Source: Mesostigma viride (Eukaryota; Streptophyta; Mesostigmatophyceae; Mesostigmatales; Mesostigmataceae). Taken from it: a DNA stretch of 50,000 nucleotides. Location: NCBI GenBank assembly GCA_009746045.1, contig RPFO01000392.1:1855245-1905244 (forward strand), read 5' to 3'. Both the position numbers and the translations under genes were made by a program. This document shows positions 19,460 through 29,053 of the stretch, piece after piece. Position 1 is the first letter of the stretch, and each line of letters starts with the position of its first letter. Under the pieces are notes generated by a model. That model was not told the origin of the DNA, searched no databases, and saw only the letters and a program-made list of their open reading frames with translations.

Positions 19460-22400
19460 TATGAGCCTGCACACATCCCTGAACCCTGGAGGGTGCCCCC
19501 AGGGGTGTGTAATGAAGCTGCTAGTGACAGCAGTGAGGGGCAGCCCCATGCTCTAGTGAAAGAGCCTATTGGACACGATGGGGCAAGCTTGGTTACCACA
19601 GAGAGTATGCCAGCTGTAGCTGCAGTGGTTACTCGCCAACGTGCCCGCCATGGCGGTGCTGAGCCTGAGGTAGGACCTGGTGATGTGGACCCAGGTGGAT
19701 CTCAGAAGCATTCTGACCGTGCAGGACTGGCACAGGATGGTCAGGATGAGGATAGGGCTGGAGACAGTCTGACAGGCACGACCCTGGTGCCTCCTGTACA
19801 TAAGGGATCTGTACATACCTTGAGTGCTAATAATGACAATAAAAGATTTTCTCTCTTGTATGACATTGCCTCAAGGTTGCATACCATGTTTGGCCATGCA
19901 GCTCAGTCTTTGCAAGTTGCTAGACGGCTGGGAGGAAGTGAGTTGTACTCCATCTGCCAACAGGTTGCTCAAGCTTGCAAGTGCAGGCTAGTTGCTAGAA
20001 AGCCCAAGCAGTCTCATGCCAGGACTCCTATTTTGCAGCCAGGCCATGTGCAGGTAGATATTCAGAGAATCAGGGGTTTGAAGCTGCTGGTGGCAGTGGA
20101 CAGATATACCAAGTACAAGACCCTAGAGATCCTGCCTGACATGGAGAAGCCTACATTGATTGCTGCTCTGAAGTTGACAAGGAGCAGGTACCCTGGGTTG
20201 GAGTTGTTGCAGTGTGACATTCAGTTTGAGTGCTGTGAGAACCTGCCAGAGTTTCCAGAGTTGCTGATTACACCCAGGGAGAGCCACGGCCAGCAAGGGG
20301 TGGTGGAGAGAGCCATCCAAGAGATAAAGACTGTGCTGCTGGTGGAGAGGATTCCAAGGACGTCATCTGCCATTGTGACATCTGCATGGCTACGTTCTGT
20401 GGAGGACAGGCTGAACCTGAGGACTCCCATGTTCTTTGGTGACATTGCCATCAATCCTCTTATGCTGCATACCAGGATGCTGCCAGCTGATGCTGAGCAG
20501 GCATGGAAGGAGAAGCTAGAGGCCAAGTTCCTCAAGCTGAGGCAGAAAGACAAGGGCTGGAGTGTCCTAGAACCTAACGTTGGACAACAGGTTGTTGTGT
20601 GGAAGGAACCAAGCTTTCCAGGGAAACGTGGCAGCTGGCATGATGGGGTGGTGACCCGAGTAGAAGCCGCTGGCCATAAGTGCTGGGTGGCCATTGATGG
20701 CTCCCAAGCAGTGCACCGTCTGTCCTGGTCAAAGATCCGTCCCCGGGGAGGTAATCAAGGAGACCTCTTCCAGGTGCCCGCTGGTGTACAAGGCGGGGGT
20801 GACGTGGAGCTTCCTGATCAGGGTGCTACAGCTGTATCGAGCCCTCAGGGTGACCCTGGCCCGGCCCCTGGGGTACCTTCACATACGGTGGTTGGGCAAG
20901 CAGGCGGACAGGCTGCACCTCCGGAACGGCCCGACACCAGGCCTAGGGGTGTGCGTCTATCAGATATTGTACAGGCTTTGCAAAGAGCCAAGAAGGAGCC
21001 TAAGGTGTCCAAGCTTGTCCAGTTGGATGAACCTGAGGTAGCTGCCATGGAGATAGATACCAATGCACAGGTTTCTGTCATGGGACCTCAGCATACAGGA
21101 GAACTGCTGGTCGGAGAACCAAGTTGCCCCTGGGTGTCTGATTTCAGTGGTAGGACGCATCTAAGGGTGTTGGGAGAGGTTAATGCCCCTGTCATGGGTG
21201 TGGATGTGACCTTCCTTGTCCTAGAGGACTATGATGGCCCTGTGATTTTGGGTCAGAATTTTCTGGGCAATCCTGGGATTTCTATCAGAGCTACAGCTCT
21301 GAGAAGAGATGGCTGGGGGATGATTCCCCTAGAAAATTTCAGGACAACATTTCCAGTCAGGTGCAGGGCCAAGCCGGTCAAGGGTGTAAAATGGGATGAA
21401 GGGGAGGTGCCCCCAGCGGCCAGTTTGGTTATTCCAGCTGTGTTGCACCCCAGCAGTATTGGCATAACTCACAGGAGCCTTGCTGCACACTCTCCTTTGA
21501 CATATGACCAGCTGGTCCAAGAGATGAGCTCGCCTACTTTGTTTGAGGCTTGGAAGCTCGCCTTCTCCAAGGCATTGGAGGAGTGGTTGCAGTTTGAGTG
21601 TGCTGCACCAACAGACAGACGTCCCCCAGCATCAAGGAAGCTTGCTTTGAGATTTGTGCTGAAGAGGAAGGTTGTGGATGAGGTATCAGTGCCCCATGTC
21701 AGGCCTGTCCTGAATGAGTATCACGGCACGGGGAGTCTGCCAGGAGAGGAGCTATACACGCCAGGGATGCTACACGACACATGGAGAATTTTGCTATGTC
21801 TCTACGTGGGGTTGCTGAACAGGGGAGCAGCTATGTCATCAGTGCTGCTGGACTTCAAGAGGGCATTTTTAAAATCTGATCCAGAAGTGGCCAGGAGGGT
21901 GTGGAAGCAGGATGAGCCTTACTGTGTTGAGGTGCCTGCCATCTGGAAGCTGGAGCTGCATCAACAATTCCTGGTTATTCTGAAGGGCCTGGAAGGACTC
22001 AGGTCGAGCCCAATCATCTGGAGACTCACGCTGCAGGAAGCTCTGATCAGTGAGTGTGGCTTGAGAGTGTCTTCAGTTGATCCCTGTTTGCTGCTGGCCC
22101 AATGGGAGGGTCTGCCAGTGTATGCTAGTTTGCATGGAGATGATCTGCATTTGCTAGCCCCCACGACCTGGCTGAAGAAGTTTATTCCTGTCATCAGTGG
22201 CAAGTTTTCACTGGGCAAGGAGCTGTGGCAGGAGCCCAACAAGCCTGTAGTGTTCTGTGGAATGCAGGCTACCCTGTTCAGGAGGGACGGGGAGTGGAGT
22301 ATCAGGCTTCAGGCTGGAGGAGATTATAAACAGACCATTGTGAAGGCCTTGCCAGAGAAGATCACCCAGGCTGCAGGACCTGAGTTGAGAGGCATGTGGG

Positions 22401-23050
22401 CCTGGTTTGCCAGCATCTGTGGTCCGTCTTTGATGGTCCATAGCAGAATGCCTGATGAGGTGCTTGAGGATGAGAAGCCTCGAGTCATAGCCCGGTTGGT
22501 GGAGAGTACCCCTGATCTGATTTTGTCTGGGATTGACTTTACCCAGCCTATCACCTTGGAGATCTTTGTTGACAGTTCCATGGATGCTCGCCAGGTTACC
22601 AAGGTCAGGGGGAGATCTGCTGCTCTGTTTGCTTTTTATCAGAGCAGGGCAAGTTTGTTCAGCTGGTACAGCAGACTGCAGAAGAGGGTCTGTATCAGTT
22701 CAGATGTGGCAGAATGCAGGGCCATATGCGAGGGGATCCAGTCCAGCCTGTACATAAAGGAGTTAATGCTGGAGCTGGCTTCAGTTACCCCTTGGACCTT
22801 GCAGATGGAGACGTTGTTGCTAACAGACAGCATGGGTATGGTCCAGTTTGTTCACAAGCAGCTGGCCAGGAGCCGGGACCTGGATTATTTGTTGCTGAAG
22901 GAGTTGGCCAGTTTGGTTGACTTGAAGCATATCCCTGGCGAGGAGAACCCTGCTGATGCATTGACAAAGCTGCCACACAAGGCCCCAGCCCAGTACAATG
23001 TACTGAGGAAGCTCATGAATGCTGACTGTCAAGTCGGTCTATCTGTCTAA
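19460..23050 (+). CDS. pol: Copia Pol polyprotein, copy 3
   Basis: Same organisation as in copy 2: integrase with zinc-binding and D-D-E residues, protease-like domain with EIDTNAQV, RT with HGDDLHLL, and RNase H, ending in the Copia-type NPADALTKLP segment and TAA. The frame is open from just after the Gag stop. I see two residue differences from copy 2 (VTAPVMG to VNAPVMG and IDFAQ to IDFTQ). The DTN active site and the position of the protease after integrase are therefore fixed in the family and are not damage to one copy. Confidence 0.92.
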   Translation, partial: YEPAHIPEPWRVPPGVCNEAASDSSEGQPHALVKEPIGHDGASLVTTESMPAVAAVVTRQRARHGGAEPEVGPGDVDPGGSQKHSDRAGLAQDGQDEDRAGDSLTGTTLVPPVHKGSVHTLSANNDNKRFSLLYDIASRLHTMFGHAAQSLQVARRLGGSELYSICQQVAQACKCRLVARKPKQSHARTPILQPGHVQVDIQRIRGLKLLVAVDRYTKYKTLEILPDMEKPTLIAALKLTRSRYPGLELLQCDIQFECCENLPEFPELLITPRESHGQQGVVERAIQEIKTVLLVERIPRTSSAIVTSAWLRSVEDRLNLRTPMFFGDIAINPLMLHTRMLPADAEQAWKEKLEAKFLKLRQKDKGWSVLEPNVGQQVVVWKEPSFPGKRGSWHDGVVTRVEAAGHKCWVAIDGSQAVHRLSWSKIRPRGGNQGDLFQVPAGVQGGGDVELPDQGATAVSSPQGDPGPAPGVPSHTVVGQAGGQAAPPERPDTRPRGVRLSDIVQALQRAKKEPKVSKLVQLDEPEVAAMEIDTNAQVSVMGPQHTGELLVGEPSCPWVSDFSGRTHLRVLGEVNAPVMGVDVTFLVLEDYDGPVILGQNFLGNPGISIRATALRRDGWGMIPLENFRTTFPVRCRAKPVKGVKWDEGEVPPAASLVIPAVLHPSSIGITHRSLAAHSPLTYDQLVQEMSSPTLFEAWKLAFSKALEEWLQFECAAPTDRRPPASRKLALRFVLKRKVVDEVSVPHVRPVLNEYHGTGSLPGEELYTPGMLHDTWRILLCLYVGLLNRGAAMSSVLLDFKRAFLKSDPEVARRVWKQDEPYCVEVPAIWKLELHQQFLVILKGLEGLRSSPIIWRLTLQEALISECGLRVSSVDPCLLLAQWEGLPVYASLHGDDLHLLAPTTWLKKFIPVISGKFSLGKELWQEPNKPVVFCGMQATLFRRDGEWSIRLQAGGDYKQTIVKALPEKITQAAGPELRGMWAWFASICGPSLMVHSRMPDEVLEDEKPRVIARLVESTPDLILSGIDFTQPITLEIFVDSSMDARQVTKVRGRSAALFAFYQSRASLFSWYSRLQKRVCISSDVAECRAICEGIQSSLYIKELMLELASVTPWTLQMETLLLTDSMGMVQFVHKQLARSRDLDYLLLKELASLVDLKHIPGEENPADALTKLPHKAPAQYNVLRKLMNADCQVGLSV

Positions 23051-23798
23051 AAGCTGAGAGCTGGGTGCTTAAGTCTCTGGATATCAGGCTGGGAGCTTGA
23101 TTGTACATAATCCTGAGCACACCTTGAGGGGTGAGACATGTCTCTGGTGTGGGAATGTCTGACATTGTCTCTGATGGAGAGATGTCTATCTGGGGTTTTC
23201 ATCTCAGTCTGAGGTTTCCCCAGATCTGTGGTTTGTGGGCGGGGTTCGATTCCCTGGTGCCGTCTTAAGGCGGAGTTTCACGGACTGGCTGACCCATCCA
23301 CCATGCTGGTGAGGTGGCGACAGGTCCCCTGATTTTCCACGGTTGGAACGAGTATAGGAGCTTGTGTTTTGCATGTGCTTCGCGTAGATGTTGTGTCTGG
23401 TTCGATAAGGGGCAGCAGACCGGCGCCGACTCCCGTCTGGGGGTCAGCAATGTTTTCTGATGAGCTGTTGTGGGTGATCTGTGGGGTTTCGCCTAAGGTC
23501 CTGAAGGTTGTACATACTTCTCAAGTTCTTAACTGAACACCTATGGGCTGCCACAGTTGGCCAACCTCTTGTACATGGGTAACACAACGAGCCTCCCGTG
23601 AAGGGATAGGGACTCATTGTAATTTGTTTGTGCTCCTGAGCCAGTATGGGTGCTATGTACATATAATAAGGAATCCAAGCTGACTGTCATGCCCAGCGGG
23701 TTGTGACTTGTAGTCTGGGGAGGATATCCAGTACCCATTGTGTGTGTTTGTATGTAGACTTGTGTGAGCTGCTACAGCTCAAGAAAAGAAAGGATTGG
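23051..23798 (+). other. Copia 3' non-coding region and polypurine tract, copy 3
   Basis: No gene seen. B-box-like GGTTCGATTCC at 23243-23253; purine-rich tract at 23780-23798 just before the LTR. Confidence 0.7.
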
Positions 23799-24495
23799 AG
23801 TTAACGCCAAGCGCATTGGCGTGATCCTGATTCGGCATATCTCTGCGATTCCAGCGGCACCGGAACGAGTTCATTCCGACAAGTATCAAGAAAGTTATGG
23901 CGTTCCGACTTCCCGGTCGCGCGCGAGCGCGAGCCGGCTGTTCTTCTAAGTCGGACGTGAATATTTGCCGACGACATATGGGGTCGACAGTAATTCCTGG
24001 GCTGACAGGAATTAGGTGCTGTACCTACGACGGTATTGGATTAATACGTCGTACGCAGGAAATAGGAACCTTAACCTGTGGTCTGTTGGTACCGCAGGCT
24101 TAGTCCTGGACTTCTAGGTGCAGATGCAATAGTCACTGTGGACTGTGCTCTGTGGTCACTGTGCCTGTATGGCAGACCTACTGTATAGGAGCTGGGCGCT
24201 GTACAGGTAGTGAATACTGTACCGGGGGTGTTATTACTGAGCAGGCCTCCTAGGCTGCTCAGGACTAGCAAGCACAGTGCACAAGTATATAAACAATAGG
24301 CCAGTGCCAAATGGGCATCTCTTGCGAGCCCGCCTCACGTGTTGTGCCTTGACTTGGCAAGCGCGTGTACAAGCCTCAAGTGTGTGAGCGCTGTAAACAT
24401 TATCCGATTTAACAAAGCTCCGTTTCCAACCATATTCACACATTGCTGCATTGCAACCATATCCTTCACATTGCGTGTGCGAAGAAAGCTTAACT
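23799..24495 (+). repeat. Copia 3' LTR, copy 3
   Basis: A 697-bp LTR with TATATAAA at 24286-24293, ending AAGCTTAACT like its 5' partner. It is followed by the target duplication CAAGG (24496-24500). Confidence 0.93.
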
Positions 24496-24547
24496 CAAGG
24501 ACCTAATTTACGTCCGTAACTACAACGAATTGTTACGCGACGTAACA
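24496..24547 (-). mobile_element. Gypsy A 5' terminus
   Basis: The last 52 bp of Gypsy A. On the minus strand it begins TGTTACGTCGCGTAACA at 24547, the same start as Gypsy B at 25034 on the plus strand. TGTTACG is a common LTR start in Gypsy elements. The two termini face each other across the TGGA repeat. Confidence 0.85.
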
Positions 24548-25033
24548 GATGGATGGATGGATGGATGGATGGATGGATGGATGGATGGATGGATGGATGG
24601 ATGGATGGATGGATGGATGGATGGATGGATGGATGGATGGATGGATGGATGGATGGATGGATGGATGGATGGATGGATGGATGGATGGATGGATGGATGG
24701 ATGGATGGATGGATGGATGGATGGATGGATGGATGGATGGATGGATGGATGGATGGATGGATGGATGGATGGATGGATGGATGGATGGATGGATGGATGG
24801 ATGGATGGATGGATGGATGGATGCATGGATGGATGGATGGATGGATGGATGGATGGATGGATGGATGGATGGATGGATGGATGGATGGATGGATGGATGG
24901 ATGGATGGATGGATGGATGGATGGATGGATGGATGGATGGATGGATGGATGGATGGATGGATGGATGGATGGATGGATGGATGGATGGATGGATGGATGG
25001 ATCGGATGGATGGATGGATGGATGGATGGATGG
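24548..25033. repeat. (TGGA)n microsatellite
   Basis: 486 bp of nearly perfect TGGA/GATG repeats with one substitution near 24823 (GATGCATGG) and one extra base near 25002 (GATCGGATGG). The long ORFs through it (repeated MDGW or HPSI) are products of the repeat and not genes. It is bounded on both sides by the 5' ends of divergent Gypsy elements. Confidence 0.98.
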
Positions 25034-25443
25034 TGTTACGTCGCGTAACAATTCGTTGTAGTTACGGACGTAAATTAGGTCCTTGGCCTCGGTTGTTCCT
25101 AGGTTTACGTGTAGTTCCAACTGGGACACTATTGTCCTCGTAACAGTACTGTGGTACATTGGGTGCTTTTGGGCGCCGCGCCGCGTACTTTATTAGTGGT
25201 CCTTATCCTTTGGTAGAATGTAGTGGACCAGCGTGCATCTGTGCATTTGCCTGTGCATCTGTAGGCGAGGGCCAGGTCGGCCCGAGCCTGTTGGACCGTT
25301 GGTGACCATTTATGCACGTTCTACCCCTCGTGTGGTCACTCGGCGTGTGTCAAATGAATTAACACATATAGGCTTGGGTCTCGGCAGTGTAGTGTGTTTC
25401 CTTCCTCTATTCCTGGAATAAACGGGTTCGGGTAAATGGTTGT
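25034..25443 (+). other. Gypsy B 5' terminal region and leader
   Basis: This must contain the 5' LTR and primer-binding site, but with no 3' LTR in the window the LTR boundary cannot be set. A CGTAACA, the complement of the terminal TGTTACG, lies at 25139-25145 and could mark an LTR end, with TGGTAC shortly after; this is weak. No gene seen. Confidence 0.45.
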
Positions 25444-25750
25444 ATGGCGTATTATAGCAACACATACGTGAATATATCCATTGAGATCTGCACCGTCTCG
25501 TTCGTCTTTCGCTAGGGGTTTGAGTAGAGGAGGCCTGACTAATTTAGGTAGTATCAGGTCTGGTAGAGGTAGAGGTGGAGGTAGAAGTTTAGGACGTAAC
25601 AATGGTTCCGGAGGAACTTTCGTAGGTAGAGAACGAGACGACGGTCCTTTGTCACATACGCCTTTGCAAGAACCCTTCCGCGTCCAGGGATACGAAGACG
25701 ACACTTTCTTGACAGGTAATGGGCGGGTCGCCGTCAAGCTGGGAGAGTAG
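25444..25750 (+). pseudogene. Gypsy B Arg/Gly-rich small ORF (frameshifted near its start)
   Basis: Starts with ATG 25444 (MAYYSNTYVN); four extra bases near 25472 compared with Gypsy A shift the frame. The rest is open in another frame to TAG at 25748-25750: SRSSFARGLSRGGL, then a run of RGRGRGGGR, RERDDGPLSHT and LTGNGRVAVKLGE. It is about 100 codons. The amino-acid match to Gypsy A despite many base changes suggests real coding history. No family recognised; RNA binding is only a guess from RGG content. Confidence 0.62.
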
Positions 25751-25853
25751 TGCTGCCCGGTTCGGGACACGATCTGCCTAGATGCTAGACCTGCTCGTAG
25801 CGGATAAACCCTTTCGTAGATAGCTCCTTCGCTTTGTTTTCCTGCGCAAGTTT

Positions 25854-26071
25854 TCTTCCTGTCGTAGATAGAGGATAATTCTCTTCCTGTCGTAGATAGA
25901 GGATAATTTGTTCGGCAACAGTGAGACGAGTAGCGTCGTGGTAGACTACACCTTTTTCCTTCGTGCTGCTGTTTTATTAGACGGCCGCACCCGCAGAGAT
26001 ACGGGTCGCTGCTTTTAGGACAAGCGCTGGACTATTCGGTCGCTGATTTTAGGACGAGCGCTGGACTATTC
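25854..26071 (+). repeat. Two short tandem duplications in the Gypsy B leader
   Basis: A 28-bp unit (TCTTCCTGTCGTAGATAG...) occurs twice at 25854-25908, and a 34-bp unit (GGTCGCTG.TTTTAGGAC...) occurs twice at 26004-26071 with two mismatches. They lie in the non-coding stretch 25751-26166 between the two small ORFs; no gene is seen there. Confidence 0.85.
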
Positions 26072-26166
26072 CGCCCTCATGCTGCTTTCGGTGCTCCAGA
26101 TCGCCCAGATAAGTCGCCTACTCCTTCTTCTAGCGTGACGTCACAAGACCCACCAGGTGCGTTACC

Positions 26167-26562
26167 ATGAGTCAGCGTCGTGTTTTTACTGCTCCTTCCC
26201 ATTCGTCCAGTGACAATAGCTTAGCCAAATATTACGTAGTTATTACCCCTCAATGGTCAGCCATTTTCCTTTCTTGGTCAGATGCTAGGAAGATAGTTCA
26301 AAACCGTACATATAACGTAGTTAGGTATAATAAGAAATTTGTTACCTTTGAAGAAGCTCAGCAATTCCTTATAGGCCATAGTGAATCAGATTTAGGCCTA
26401 CATGTACGTTCTATTCCTCATGGTCGTCCTCCTGTAGAAGCTCTAGTCTTTGCTACTCCTCCTTCTTCTCCCCCTAAACGGGCTGCATCCTCATCTAGCT
26501 CAGATACTCCTCTCACCTTAGAGTTTGGTTCCCTATACATTACTGTGGTTAAAAAGGATTGA
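26167..26562 (+). CDS. Hybrid-binding-domain (RNase H1 N-terminal/viroplasmin-like) protein of Gypsy B
   Basis: An intact 131-codon ORF, ATG 26167 (MSQRRVF) to TGA at 26560-26562. Residues about 21-70 read AKYYVVITPQWSAIF..SWSDARKIV...KKFVTFEEAQQFL. This matches the pattern of the RNase H1 N-terminal hybrid-binding domain and caulimovirus P6 core: YxVV, an Ile-aromatic then (S/T)W-(D/E), a Val, and KF-x-(T/S)-x-EEA-xx-FL. That domain binds RNA-DNA hybrids or double-stranded RNA. The C-terminal half is Ser/Pro-rich with SPPKRAA, a possible nuclear signal. No catalytic RNase H follows; the catalytic domain of this element is in Pol. It lies 115 bp before Gag as a separate gene, and Gypsy A has a broken homologue. 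Function in reverse transcription is inference. Confidence 0.8.
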   Translation: MSQRRVFTAPSHSSSDNSLAKYYVVITPQWSAIFLSWSDARKIVQNRTYNVVRYNKKFVTFEEAQQFLIGHSESDLGLHVRSIPHGRPPVEALVFATPPSSPPKRAASSSSSDTPLTLEFGSLYITVVKKD

Positions 26563-26677
26563 TTTTAATTGTTTCTTTGCTTAAGACATTCAAGGTTTTT
26601 CCTTTTTCCTTTATTGCTTCCATTTAGATTCCTATTCCTTTCAACGTTTGTGCCTTCTTTCCTTTACTTAATTAAAG

Positions 26678-28425
26678 ATGGATCCATTGGGTGGAGATAT
26701 GTCGCCTATACCTACCAATACTACTACTACTAATAATAATATTAATAACAATAACAATACTCGTGGTAACCGACGGGACTCCTTGGAAACGGTGCACCAT
26801 CTCACTCCTCAAGGTAATCTGCGTACCTCACCTCCTTCTCCTGTTATTGGTGGTCGCCGTCGTCCCTCAATTACCCCACCTACCTTTGAACAACGTGTCA
26901 GATTTAGTGATGAACCCTCTTTTGCTATGAACCAGGCCCCTGCCCCTCCTACAACCTTGGCTCAACCTTCAATTCGGTCCTCACTCCCTGACAATGCTTC
27001 TAGGCCTCCTTCCCATCCTGTGCCTTCCATCCCTGCTTTCAACACGGGTCGTACCTCTGCCCCTGTCGGCCCTTCTGGTCGCCCTAGTGCAGTTCCCTTT
27101 TATCCACCTGCTTCTTGGTCCTACCCTGATACGGCCTACGAGGCTGCCCAGGTCCCTACCCGTGTGGCTGATTTGGAAGTTAATAGTGATTTCAGCACCA
27201 TGCCTCTAGATGACAGAAATTATGATCATTTTGCCTACTCCTCCCTTCGTGAGCAATATACTGTCCCCTTCTCCTATGGGCACCATCCTGAAACGGTGGC
27301 CCCTTCTAGACCCCTATCCAAAACCTTTCCTCTTCCTTCTTTCTATCCCTCGTATGTAGCAGTGGAAGATAGTGGCCCTATGGGTAAAACTGACTCGTCT
27401 AATCCCCCTAAGCCCCCAGCTCTTCCCCTCTTTGCTAACCTACCCAAGTTGGATGTTAAGTCTACCCCTCAACAGTTTTTCACTTTTATTATGTTGCTTA
27501 CCCAGAATACAGAGTCGTGGCAAAATCATAATAGATGGCGTCTCTCTGATGCTGTATTAGTCCCTCACTATCTTACTACCTGTATTACCCCTGAGCTTGC
27601 TAACCTCATCCAGTGTGAGTCTTTGGCCTCTCATGCCTACTACCCTAACTCAGTAGCAGAATTGCGTTTAGAGAACCATTTAGTCCCTCCTGATGCCGAT
27701 TGGCAGGATAGATTAGCCTTTGGTACCTTGCAGCAGGGTACTAAATCGTATCGGAGTATATGAAAGAATTTGATGCACAAATGGTACGAATTAGGGATTT
27801 GTCGGGCGCAGAAGTACGTGCCGCTCGTTTCCTACAAGGCCTCAGTAGACCCTTATTACGTGAGGTAAAGCGCCAGTTCTCTGCCTACCGTTTTACTGAT
27901 CTACCCCTCAAGCATGTGCGTCAGCATCTCTTACGAGTAGCAGATTTCTTCACCACTCCTTCTCTTCCTACCCGTTCCCGTATTAATAACATTAGCCTTA
28001 CCCCTGAGGAGGAGAACTCCTATATGTAGAAGAATTAGATATTTGCGTTACTGACCTTTCAGCTCTGGATGTCTCTCATATCACATGCTATCATTGTAAG
28101 GAAGCAGGTCATCTTAAACGTGAGTGCCCCAAGTTCCTTTCGGGTGCTCCCCCTCATCCCGACGCTCGCCCTCCTCGTACCCCTCAGCGTGCTCCTATTC
28201 GTCCCACTCCAGGTCCCAGGACGCATTCCCTCAGCTACCCCTAGTAGGCTGAATGCTGTGCAGACAGGACCCTCAGGGTTCCCCTATGATAATCAGGCTC
28301 CTGCACCCTCTTCGCTCCCTCGTGACCCTCCAGCAGTGGCTTTTTCGCCAAGGTCTTCTTCGGGGTTAGTTCCTATATATGGATTTGGGGGGGGAGGGGG
28401 AACAGTAGGCCTGTCAGCCGGGGGT
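26678..28425 (+). pseudogene. gag: Gypsy B Gag (frameshifted)
   Basis: Starts at ATG 26678 with MDPLGGDMSPIPT and shares order and content with Gypsy A Gag: Asn-rich tract, Pro-rich tract, capsid-like region (FANLPKLDVKS onward). The frame breaks near 27745-27760 and again near 28020, where one or two bases differ from Gypsy A. The zinc knuckle CYHCKEAGHLKREC (standard C-x2-C-x4-H-x4-C) lies at about 28087-28128, in a different frame from the open stretch 28069-29067. Small insertions near 28375 fuse the end of Gag to the protease frame, unlike Gypsy A, where Gag has its own stop. Confidence 0.83.
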
Positions 28426-29053
28426 AACCTGGACAGGTCCTTAGATAGTACCCCAGATAATAATTTTTGCTTGCCTGTTTTTATAACCTCTGTAGGAGCT
28501 GAATCATCCCTACCACTACGTGTCCGTCCTCTTATGTTTTTGAATGGTGGCTTAACCGTTCCCCATACTGTTGTAGACCCCTTCTTGCATGCTGATGAAC
28601 TTTTGAATGTCTCTGTGTTAGTGGATAGCGGTGCGGCTAGCTCCTTTGTGAGCGAGGCCCTAGTTAGGCGTTTAGGACTAGTCCCTATCCCTCACACCAA
28701 AACTGTCACTGTCCATTATGCTGACGGTCGCACCAGTCATTCCCTGGGTACGGTGTCCCTTCCCCTGGTCATACAAGATTTCTGGCCTGCGCTGGTTGTC
28801 TCTTTGATACAAGGACGTACTGTCAACCTGACGGCCACTATAGGCCCTATCACTACCGCTGATGTACTACTAGGATTAGATTGGCACCAGGATAATAAGA
28901 TTACTATTAATTATGATACCATGGTCATTTGGTTTCCAGATAGCTCTTACTGGGTACCGGAACGTCATTATAGATTAGAAAATTTATCCTTGGTAGATAT
29001 TACTCCTCCTACACCTGTTGATCCTCCTGTAAGACCTATACCTGAAGTATTAA
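28426..29053 (+). pseudogene. pol: Gypsy B protease, cut by TTAA insertion
   Basis: Retropepsin with the active site VLVDSGAASSFV and second block VLLGLDWH, followed by the linker PEVL, where the TTAA elements interrupt. It continues after them at 31434 with MSNDELRS, as in Gypsy A. A 36-bp in-frame insertion at 28778-28813 adds 12 residues compared with Gypsy A. It would process Gag-Pol. Confidence 0.85.
28778..28813 (+). other. 36-bp insertion with 7-bp duplication in protease
   Basis: The heptamer ATACAAG occurs at 28771-28777 and again at 28807-28813, with 29 bp between. Gypsy A has a single ATACAAG here. The insertion keeps the frame and adds 12 codons to the protease between the flap region and the second conserved block. 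Confidence 0.85.

Larger units (their letters stand above)
16462..24495 (+). mobile_element. Copia-type LTR retrotransposon, copy 3 (full length, youngest-looking)
   Basis: An 8034-bp element with LTRs at 16462-17157 and 23799-24495 and a perfect 5-bp target duplication, CAAGG (16457-16461 and 24496-24500). The two LTRs share the same end variant (GTGTGCGAAGAAAGC) and look almost identical, which points to a recent insertion. It encodes an intact upstream ORF, a Gag with two small indels, and an intact Pol of 1185 codons from GTG 19493. It sits in the 5' terminal region of Gypsy A. Confidence 0.96.

Noticed and set aside
24530-25159. Long ORFs on both strands encoding repeated MDGW or HPSI units
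   Set aside because: They are translations of the TGGA microsatellite, whose period of 4 keeps several frames open; there is no other coding signal.
4450-29050. The Gypsy arms as one recent inverted duplication
   Set aside because: The two copies differ at many residues and by indels (Asn runs, protease insertion, leader duplications), so two separate insertions or an old event fit better.
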